DNA from: Actinomycetota bacterium
GTDB taxonomy: Bacteria; Actinomycetota; Thermoleophilia; UBA2241
Reading direction: 5' to 3'
DNA: 6,117 bases
NCBI GenBank assembly: GCA_012719015.1
Contig: JAAYBE010000266.1
Span: forward strand, 1 to 6,117
In this document: piece by piece, positions 1-6,000 of the stretch
Layout of the letters: each line of letters begins with the position of its first letter
Numbering within the stretch: the first letter of the stretch is position 1
Notes under the pieces: generated by a model
What the model saw: only the letters and a program-made list of their open reading frames with translations
Database searches by the model: none
Told to the model about the DNA's origin: nothing
Made by a program: the position numbers and the translations under genes

Positions 1-1
1 G

Positions 2-634
2 CCCGACCTCGAGAGCCTCGCGGCGGCGTCCTTCCGCGAAGTCCTGCTCCGCTGGCAGGGCCTCGGCTACAACAACCGGGCGCTGCGCCTGCACAGGTGC
101 GCCGTCGCCGTGACCGGGTCCGCGACGGCCGCCGGCGCCCGCGCCCGGTTGCCGCGCACGCTCGACGGGCTGCAGGCGTTGCCCGGCGTCGGCCCGTACA
201 CCGCCCGCGCCGTGCTCGTCTTCGCCCACAACGCGGACGTGGCCGCGGTGGACGCCAACGTCCGTCGCGTGCTGACCCATGAGCTGGGGCTGCCGCACGA
301 CCTCGGGCCGAAGGATCTGCAGACTGTGGCCGACGCCGCGTTGCCGCGCGGCCGCAGCCGCGACTGGCACAACGGCCTCATGGATTACGGAGCGCTCGTG
401 CTCACGGCGCGGTCCAGCGGGATCGCCTCACGGCGGCGTCAAGGGCCCTTCCAGGGCTCGCGCCGCCAGAGACGGGCCCGCCTGCTGCGCCGCGTCCTCG
501 CGCACGGACCCCTGACGCTGCCCGAGCTCGCCACCGCTCTGGAGACGACCACCGCGGAGGTCACGGATCTCGTCGCCCTTCTCCACCGCGACGGCCTTGT
601 CCGCACGTCGGAGGGGCGCGTCCACGTCGCCTGA
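2..634 (+). CDS. HhH-GPD DNA glycosylase, MutY-like, lacking Fe-S cysteines (5' partial)
   Basis: Base-excision-repair glycosylase of the MutY/endonuclease III superfamily, probably removing adenine mispaired with 8-oxoguanine. The frame is open from the left edge, giving 210 visible residues; the N-terminus, where MutY carries its catalytic Glu, lies outside. Visible residues 17-31 contain WQGLGYNNRA, the MutY/Nth helix motif. Residues 60-68 (LPGVGPYTA) are the helix-hairpin-helix, with Tyr where endonuclease III has its catalytic Lys, which points to MutY. Residues 83-91 (VDANVRRVL) hold the conserved catalytic-type Asp84. After LMDYGALV (126-133) the four-Cys [4Fe-4S] loop is absent, replaced by a basic stretch with QGPFQGSRRQ. 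Residues about 160-210 look like a winged helix (helix, LPELATAL, recognition-type helix, GLV wing). I know short MutY-like proteins of this type from other bacteria and archaea. Adenine specificity is inferred. It converges on the cupin gene with a 31-base gap. Confidence 0.88.
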   Translation, partial: PDLESLAAASFREVLLRWQGLGYNNRALRLHRCAVAVTGSATAAGARARLPRTLDGLQALPGVGPYTARAVLVFAHNADVAAVDANVRRVLTHELGLPHDLGPKDLQTVADAALPRGRSRDWHNGLMDYGALVLTARSSGIASRRRQGPFQGSRRQRRARLLRRVLAHGPLTLPELATALETTTAEVTDLVALLHRDGLVRTSEGRVHVA

Positions 635-665
635 CGGCGACGGGGACGGCCCGCCCGCGTCCGTC

Positions 666-986
666 TCACGTCTTGAACATCGTGAGCAGGAAGACGAGCT
701 CACCACGCGCCACCACGGCGTGTCTGAGCTCGGCCGGCATGTAATAGAGCATCCCCGGCCGAGCCTCGTGCGTCTCCCCGCCCAGCGTCACCGTACCCTC
801 GCCCTGGAGGATGTGGATGACGGCCGGCACACTCGCCGTGTGCTCGCTCAGCTCCTGCCCGTCGGCGAAGGTGAAGTGGACGATCTTGTGGTGCTCGTTC
901 TCGACGATCGCCTTGCTGACGATGCCCTGTTCGGCCACGTCGACCATCGCGACGAGATCAGCGACGAGGGGCTTCTGCGCGTCCAT
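666..986 (-). CDS. Small single-domain cupin protein
   Basis: A 106-residue protein that is almost entirely one cupin beta-barrel. Motif 1 is around residues 43-64 (GQELSEHTA, then VIHILQGEG). Motif 2 is around 78-93 (GMLYYMPAELRHAV). His49 and His89 are the likely metal ligands; the usual HxH pair of motif 1 is reduced to EHT, as in a common group of small cupins of unknown function. The protein ends LTMFKT. No signal peptide or membrane segment is seen, so it is probably cytoplasmic. The start at 984-986 is chosen because GGGAGGA (991-997) precedes the ATG by four bases and the residues from there match a whole cupin; the frame stays open further upstream without family resemblance. Substrate, if any, is unknown; a sensor, small-molecule binding or detoxification role are all possible. 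It is transcribed divergently from the small ORF pair. Confidence 0.85.
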   Translation of the reverse strand: MDAQKPLVADLVAMVDVAEQGIVSKAIVENEHHKIVHFTFADGQELSEHTASVPAVIHILQGEGTVTLGGETHEARPGMLYYMPAELRHAVVARGELVFLLTMFKT

Positions 987-990
987 TCGT

Positions 991-997
991 TCCTCCC
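991..997 (-). promoter_or_regulatory. Ribosome binding site of the cupin gene
   Basis: GGGAGGA on the minus strand, four bases before the ATG at 984-986. It decides the start of the cupin gene, because the reading frame remains open well upstream of it. Confidence 0.75.
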
Positions 998-1027
998 GTG
1001 TCCGGCGTTGCGCGCTTCTCTGTTCGC

Positions 1028-1057
1028 CTGCCGCAAGCGTACCCGCACGGGCGGCAG
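1028..1057. repeat. Inverted repeat CTGCCGC / GCGGCAG upstream of the cupin gene
   Basis: Perfect 7-base arms at 1028-1034 and 1051-1057 are separated by 16 bases, 42-71 bases upstream of the cupin start. They could form a hairpin in the cupin mRNA leader or be a protein-binding dyad. In GC-rich DNA such arms can arise by chance, so function is uncertain. Confidence 0.3.
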
Positions 1058-1065
1058 TGCGAGCT

Positions 1066-1077
1066 TGACCTTGGTCA
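1066..1077. promoter_or_regulatory. Short palindrome TGACC-TT-GGTCA, possible operator
   Basis: Five-base perfect arms with a two-base centre lie between the divergent cupin gene and the rightward promoter, about 35 bases upstream of that promoter's -35 box. The position would suit a regulator acting on either or both transcripts. The arms are short, and no regulator gene is in the window to pair it with. Confidence 0.3.
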
Positions 1078-1112
1078 TCCGCCCCCCGCGGCACGCCCGC
1101 CGTGAAATCCGT

Positions 1113-1141
1113 TTGACACGGCCTCCACTTGGGAATATCAT
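1113..1141 (+). promoter_or_regulatory. Sigma70-type promoter for the small ORF pair
   Basis: The -35 box TTGACA (1113-1118) matches consensus exactly. A 17-base spacer leads to the -10 box TATCAT (1136-1141), which matches TATAAT at five of six positions. Transcription should begin near 1148, leaving a leader of roughly 43 bases before the GTG at 1191. The local AT richness stands out in otherwise GC-rich DNA. This is the clearest promoter in the window. Confidence 0.75.
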
Positions 1142-1159
1142 TTGTGCCGCAATACACAA
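1142..1159. promoter_or_regulatory. Inverted repeat TTGTG-8-CACAA at the predicted transcription start
   Basis: Five-base perfect arms at 1142-1146 and 1155-1159 straddle the expected +1 of the rightward promoter. This is a typical repressor operator position. It may equally form a weak stem at the 5' end of the mRNA. The arms are short and the assignment is tentative. Confidence 0.35.
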
Positions 1160-1190
1160 CGTGAGACCTTTTCCCCCGAGGAGGGTGGTC

Positions 1191-1343
1191 GTGGCTCAGA
1201 TCAGACACAGCAGCGGACGCGGGTTCGCCACTGTGACCACGACCTCCGCGGTCCGCCCAGGCGACGTCCGCGGTCCACGGGCGGGAAGGGGCTCGATGTC
1301 CGACGACCAGAGAATGTCCGCCGCAGGCTGCGACGGACAGTGA
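1191..1343 (+). CDS. Small hypothetical protein, 50 residues, first of a pair
   Basis: I do not recognise this protein. The GTG start at 1191 is preceded by GAGGAGGG (1178-1185) with a five-base gap. It lies about 43 bases downstream of a predicted transcription start and runs to TGA at 1341-1343. The product is hydrophilic and basic in the first two thirds, rich in Thr/Ser (FATVTTTSA) and Arg/Gly, and ends in a more acidic stretch (MSDDQRMSAAGCDGQ) with one Cys. No membrane segment, signal peptide or known domain is visible. About 78% of third positions are G or C, weaker coding bias than the large genes, so it may be a regulatory leader ORF rather than a stable protein. A shorter version starting at an internal ATG is possible but has no comparable ribosome site. 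The second small ORF starts 19 bases after its stop, suggesting co-transcription. Confidence 0.5.
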   Translation: MAQIRHSSGRGFATVTTTSAVRPGDVRGPRAGRGSMSDDQRMSAAGCDGQ

Positions 1344-1362
1344 CCCGGGAGGGGTGAACACC

Positions 1363-1515
1363 ATGCAGCATCGTATCCTTCGCTCAATCGGCCGTTTCTT
1401 CGAGGGCACCGCTTCAGTGCTGGGTACACCCAACGGCGACGCCCGGGGCCACGTCAGGGTGCCGGTCGACACGATGTTCGACGCCAGCACCGGCCAGCGC
1501 TTCTACGGCCGCTGA
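1363..1515 (+). CDS. Small hypothetical protein, 50 residues, second of a pair
   Basis: No family is recognised. The ATG at 1363 has GGGAGGGG (1347-1354) eight bases upstream, and the ORF ends with TGA at 1513-1515. The N-terminal part (residues about 4-20, ILRSIGRFFEGTASVL) could form a short basic amphipathic helix. The rest is polar, with a VRVPVDTMFD segment and a C-terminus DASTGQRFYGR. No cysteine is present. Third positions are about 82% G or C overall and uniformly G or C from the middle onward, which supports real coding. It sits between the promoter at 1113 and the terminator at 1589, 19 bases after the first small ORF. It could be a small regulatory or membrane-associated peptide, but nothing in the sequence decides this. 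Confidence 0.6.
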   Translation: MQHRILRSIGRFFEGTASVLGTPNGDARGHVRVPVDTMFDASTGQRFYGR

Positions 1516-1588
1516 TCACCAGCGGCTCCTGACCGAGCTCTTCCGTCCCGCCCGCGGCGTCCCCCCTCGCCGCGGAGAGCGAGACCCA

Positions 1589-1650
1589 GGGCTCCTCGCC
1601 TCCCCGGCTCCGGCCCAGAATACCGGGGATCCAAGGCGAGGAGCCCTTTT
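1589..1650 (+). terminator. Intrinsic terminator of the small ORF pair (long two-part hairpin)
   Basis: The outer stem is 13 perfect base pairs, GGGCTCCTCGCCT (1589-1601) with its complement at 1634-1646. Directly inside it is a 6-pair stem, CCCCGG (1602-1607) with CCGGGG (1623-1628), a 15-base loop, and a five-base bulge (1629-1633) on the 3' side. TTTT follows at 1647-1650. The T-run lies only on the rightward side, so this ends the small-ORF transcript, 73 bases after the last stop codon. It is unusually long for a simple terminator. Confidence 0.85.
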
Positions 1651-1755
1651 CGTTGCGCACACGGTGCGCCCGAGACGCGCGGGTGTGCGCGGTGAGGCCG
1701 GCAGATGTGTGCGGAGCACGCCCCCGACGGGCCAGGAGGGCCGTCGTCAGGGTCG
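1651..1755. other. Convergent intergenic gap with short dyads
   Basis: This stretch between the rightward terminator and the end of the leftward operon contains no convincing gene. GCGCAC-ACG-GTGCGC (1655-1669) is a perfect 6-base dyad just after the T-run. CGACGG...CCGTCG (1725-1746) is a 6-pair hairpin about ten bases past the leftward stop codon, but no T-run follows it on the minus strand. No clear intrinsic terminator for the leftward operon is therefore visible; Rho-dependent termination is possible. Confidence 0.5.
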
Positions 1756-3072
1756 TCAGGCGCCGAAGCAGGCGGGGTAGCGCCGCACCTTGGTCTTGCG
1801 GCGCTGGTAGGTCCGCGCGAGCTCGATGAAGATGCCGACGTCGCGCTCCAGATCGCCCTGCGTGCCGTCGAAGTAGAAGACGCGGATGGGCATGTCCTCG
1901 AGGTCTTTGGAGAGGCTCGGATACACGGCCTCGACGACGATGCCGTTCATGCAGGTGAACGGGCTGATGTCGATGATCCCGTCGGCGCCCTTCTCGTACA
2001 TGTAGATCGTCTTGCCGCTGCTCAGCACCATCTCGCCCAGCGCCCCCGTGTACGGCAGGTAGGGCTTGCTCATCTCGAGCACGTCCTTCACGTCGTGCGG
2101 CTCCTCGTAGCCGATGAAGTCCTCCGCGAAGGGGGCGTAAAGCCGGTGCTCGTCGCGACGCATGATCACGCTCTTGATGTAGCGGATCGTGTTGTCCTTG
2201 CCGAGCCGCTTGCCCTGCTCGGTGAGACGTCGCCGCTGCTCGTCGTCGGTGTACCAGACCCACTCACCGATGTCCGAGAGCCAGCACTCCCCGCCCTGCT
2301 CCTCGACGACGCGGATGAGGTCGAAGTTGGAGAACGTGTTGTGCCGACAGAAGATCTCGCCGACCACTCCGATGAGCGGACGTGAGGCGTCATAGTCGGC
2401 CGGCAGGGCGCGGAACCTCTCGCGGGCGCGCAGCATGGCGGCCTCGACGGCGTCCATGCGCTCCCTGTGCTTGACCCCCATCAGGCTGATCGCCTCACCG
2501 ACGTCGACGAGGCTCTCATGGTAGATGCGGTCGGTGGACCCCTTCTCCCGCTCGTACGGCCTCGTCTTGAGGAGGAGCTTCATGAGGATGTCCTGGGCGA
2601 GGACGGCCCTCCAGGCGGTGCGCACCAGATCCATCGAGTACTCGCCGATGGACGAGTATCCGTCGTTGGACGTGATGCTGATGATCGGCACTTCGCCGTA
2701 CCCGAGCTCGTCGAACTTGGCGCGCACGAGGTGCAGGTACTGACCGAACCGGCAGGGACCGTTCGCCGACGGCATGAGGAAGGCGACGTTCTCCTTGCCC
2801 TCGTCCTCGATGATGCGCAGGAAGTCGCCCAGCGTGATCTTCTGCGGGTAGCACTCGTCGCCCGACGTCATGCGGGCGCCCAGGTCGAGGGTGCGCTCGT
2901 CCGAGTCGGTCGTGGGCCAGGCGTCGAAACCGATGGAGCGGATCGCGGCCGCCAGCAGGTACGTGCCGCCGTAGGGCATCTGCGGCAGGTAGAGCGTGCG
3001 GCCCTCGAGGCCGTACTCGCGGATCGCCTGCAGGATCCCGGGGTCTTCGACGGTGTCTGGTCTAGACGGCAC
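1756..3072 (-). CDS. DUF2229/COG3581-type 2-hydroxyacyl-CoA dehydratase-like Fe-S protein
   Basis: A 438-residue cytoplasmic protein resembling the HgdB-like C-terminal part of the large activase-related proteins often named 2-hydroxyglutaryl-CoA dehydratase or acyl-CoA dehydratase activase-related. Recognisable segments are LYLPQMPYGGTYLLAAA (27-43), SGDECYPQK with Cys74 (70-78), MPSANGPCRFGQY with Cys107 (100-112), GEIFCRHNTFSNFDL with Cys242 (238-252) and ISPFTCMNG with Cys374 (369-377). These conserved cysteines are candidate Fe-S ligands; Cys263 and Cys435 are less distinctive. The GTG start at 3070-3072 lies inside the 3' end of the upstream gene, with GGGAGGAG (3080-3087) seven bases before it. 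The next in-frame Met (residue 32) is inside a conserved motif, so the GTG is preferred. In many organisms this region is fused to the upstream protein; here it is a separate, probably translationally coupled cistron. It likely accepts low-potential electrons from its partner; substrate unknown. Confidence 0.85.
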   Translation of the reverse strand: MPSRPDTVEDPGILQAIREYGLEGRTLYLPQMPYGGTYLLAAAIRSIGFDAWPTTDSDERTLDLGARMTSGDECYPQKITLGDFLRIIEDEGKENVAFLMPSANGPCRFGQYLHLVRAKFDELGYGEVPIISITSNDGYSSIGEYSMDLVRTAWRAVLAQDILMKLLLKTRPYEREKGSTDRIYHESLVDVGEAISLMGVKHRERMDAVEAAMLRARERFRALPADYDASRPLIGVVGEIFCRHNTFSNFDLIRVVEEQGGECWLSDIGEWVWYTDDEQRRRLTEQGKRLGKDNTIRYIKSVIMRRDEHRLYAPFAEDFIGYEEPHDVKDVLEMSKPYLPYTGALGEMVLSSGKTIYMYEKGADGIIDISPFTCMNGIVVEAVYPSLSKDLEDMPIRVFYFDGTQGDLERDVGIFIELARTYQRRKTKVRRYPACFGA

Positions 3073-6000
3073 CGGCCAGCTCCTCCCTGCACGCGCGCGC
3101 CTCGTCGGCGGCCTCCTGCGACCACCAGCGCAGGAACCCCTTGCTGTCGAGGTACGCCTCGCAGCGGGTCATGGCGCCGGCATCGTTCTGGTGCTCGTCG
3201 AACTGGAGCGAGAGGAACGGCTTGCCGGAGGCCTCGCGCACGTAGTGCTTGATGTACGAGTCCGGGCCGCACTTGAAATTGGTCATGTAGATCAGGTGCA
3301 GATGGTCGTGTCCGCGCACGTAGGTGGCGGCCTGCAGGATCTTGCGGCCGTAGTTCCAGAACATGTTGGGGACGATGGGATCGATGTCGATGCCCCGGAT
3401 GGGCAGGAAGTCGAGCGGGATCACGTTCACCCCGTAGAACTTGCGCAGCTTGCGCGGGATGTCCATATTGACGCCCTTGTCGAACATGTTGTAGGGGCGC
3501 CCCACGAGGACGATACCGAGCTCGCCGGCGAGCTCGAGGCGCTCCAGCGCCCGCGCGCCGGCCTCGCGCAGCTCCGCGCGGAACGCGTCCTGCGCCGCGT
3601 AGGCCGCGTCGAACGCGCGGCGGACCCGCGACCTGCTCACGCCGAGCCTGGCGGCCGTCTCGGCGAAGTCGCGCAGCAGCCCCTCGCGCCCGTCGCGGAA
3701 ACGCACGCGCGGATAGAGGATCTTCTCCTTCTCCGGCTCGATGCCGGGCGCCGCCTTGACGACGAACGGCAGCGTCTGGCCCCAGGGACAGGCGTGCGAG
3801 TTGTACTGCTCGAACTCGGTCTCCTCGTTCACCTGGTTGGGCATGAAGACCCAGTCGACGCCCTCGCGGAGCAGCCACTGTACATGACCGTGCGCGACCC
3901 GGATGGGGAAGCACGGCTCCGCCACGGTGAGCGCCACGCCGGCCTCCCTGATCTGCTTGTCGCTCTCCGGCGAGAGCACGGGCCGCAGCCCGAGCTCCGC
4001 GAAGAAGGCGGACCAGAACGGCAGCCGATCGTAGTTGTACATGGCGCGCGCCAGGCCGACGGTGGGCGCCGACTCGGGGACCCGCGCCCGCGCCGCCTCG
4101 TAAGGCGCCATGAGGGCCTGCTCCCGGAACGCGATCAGATCCTCGATCACCGGCTCCTTGTCGACCTTGGCCGGCTTGCGGTAGCGGTCGGAGCACTTGT
4201 CGCCCCAGTAGGTCTTCTCGCCCTCGATGGTGAACTGGCGCACGTCGCACTCGTTGGAGCAGCCCTTGCAGACGAAATCCAAGACGGTGTAGTCGACCTG
4301 CTCCAGGTCCCAGCCGCGGAAGGTGGTCGGCTCGCCGGTACGCTGCACCCGCTCACGGGCGAGCAGGGCCATGCCGAGCGCGCCCATGACGCCGTTGTGC
4401 GGCGGCACGATGATCTCCTTGTCGAGGACCTGCGTGAACGCCGCCGCCACCGAGTCGTTGTAGGCGGTGCCGCCCTGGAAGAAGATCACGTCGCCCACAT
4501 GGCGGTCGCGGACGAGACGGTTGAGGTAGTTGGTGACGATGCTGAGCGCGAGGCCGGCGACCAGGTCGTCGCGTCGGGCGCCGCGCTGCTGGTAGGCCAT
4601 CACGTCACGCTCCATGAACACCGTACAGCGCTCGCCGAGACGGATCGGCGCCCGCGAACCCAGAGCCAGCTCCGCGAACTCCCCGATGATGTCGATGCCC
4701 AGCTTCTCGGCCTGCTCCTCGAGGAACGAGCCGGTGCCCGCGGCGCAGGCCTCGTTCATCGCGAAGTCCACCACGATGCCGTCCTGGACGCTGATGTACT
4801 TGCTGTCCTGGCCGCCGATCTCGAAGATCGTGTCGCAGCGGCGGCCGATCTTGCGGCCGATGAAGTCGGCGCCCGTCTTGTGGGCCGTGATCTCGTCGGT
4901 GACGATGTCGGCGCCGGTGAGCTCGCCGATGAGCTCGCGCCCGGAGCCGGTGGTGCCCACGCCGCGCAGGTTGATGCGGTACCCGATCTCGTCGCGGATA
5001 TCGGCCAGGCCCTTGTTCACGACCTCCACCGGCCGGGCGTCGGTCTTCACGTAGATCTCCTTGAGCACCTCGCCGGCGTCGTCGACGACGACGAGGTTGG
5101 TGGAGACCGAGCCCACGTCGATGCCCATGTAGACGTCGACCACCGAGTCGTCGTCGGCGAACTCGTAGGGACGCGCCATGTCGCTCAGCTGGATCACGCG
5201 GTCCATGGAGAGCGGCTCCGCCACCGGGAAGTCGGCGGCCGGCAGACGCTCGACGTCGAGGCCGGTGACGGCCTGCTCGCGCGCCGCTCTGAGGTCGGCT
5301 TCGAGCAGCGCCGCGCCGATCGCGCCCATGCTCGTGTGGTATTCGGGGATGAAGAGCCGGTCGCCGTCGAGGGAGAAGGCCTCGCGCAGCGAACGCACGG
5401 CGCCGGCGTTGGCGGCCACTCCGCCGATGAACGCCACCGGCGCCTGGATGACCTTGCCCTTGGCGATGGTCCCCTTGAAGTTGCGCATCACCGCGTCGCA
5501 CAGGCCGCGCAGCACCTCGGGGGGCTGGTAGCCCTTCTGCTGCGCATGGATCATGTCGCTCTTGGCGAACACGCTGCAGCGGCCGGCGATGCTGGCCGCC
5601 TTGCCGGCGTCGAGCACGATGTCGCCCACGTCTTCGATGTCGTAGAGGAGGCGACTGGCCTGCTGGTCCATGAACGAGCCGGTGCCGGCGGCGCAGTCGC
5701 CGTTGGTCTGGTAGTCGATGATGCCGGCGCAGCCGCGGTCGTCCACCTCCAGACGGATGAACTTGGAGGTCTCGCCGCCCATCTCGAAGACCGTCTGCGT
5801 CTCGGGATGCAGCGCGGCCACGCCGCGGGCGATGGCCTTGAACTCGTTCTCGAAGGAGGCCTCAAGAGCGGCGCCGACGAGACGGCCGCCGGAGCCCGTG
5901 ACGCGGGCACCGCTCACGGAACCGTCGGGCAGCACCGCCAGCAGTTCGGCGAGCAGCGCCTCGACCGCCTCGGTCGGGCTGCCCTTGATGCGCCGGTAGC

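Noticed and set aside
643..667. Hairpin GGGACGG / CCGTCTC between the convergent glycosylase and cupin genes, as a bidirectional terminator
   Set aside because: There is a G-U pair in a 7-pair stem, no T-run on either side, and it overlaps the cupin stop codon; too weak to call in GC-rich DNA.
597..1190. Plus-strand open frame running into the first small ORF from 597
   Set aside because: It is antisense to the cupin gene and crosses the predicted promoter; only the part from the GTG at 1191, with its own ribosome site, is credible.
987..1490. Upstream extension of the cupin frame to a possible 274-residue protein
   Set aside because: The extension crosses the divergent promoter and both small ORFs and has no family resemblance. 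A strong ribosome site sits directly before the ATG at 986.
1725..1746. CGACGG/CCGTCG hairpin as terminator of the leftward operon
   Set aside because: The six-pair stem is placed well after the stop codon but is followed on the minus strand by a G-rich, not T-rich, stretch; listed only as a dyad.
1705..2385. Long plus-strand open frame of 226 codons opposite the 438-residue gene
   Set aside because: It is antisense to a gene with clear family motifs and a strong ribosome site. Its product is a low-complexity Val/Leu/Asp/Ala mix typical of the reverse complement of GC-rich coding DNA.
2467..3252. Plus-strand open frame of 261 codons spanning the junction of the two leftward genes
   Set aside because: Antisense to both conserved genes, with no recognisable domain and no convincing ribosome site; it is open because of GC bias.
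4605..5501. Minus-strand open frame of 298 codons inside the activase gene
   Set aside because: It lies in a different frame of the same strand, and its Arg/Gly-rich product is the frame-shifted shadow of the ATPase domains.
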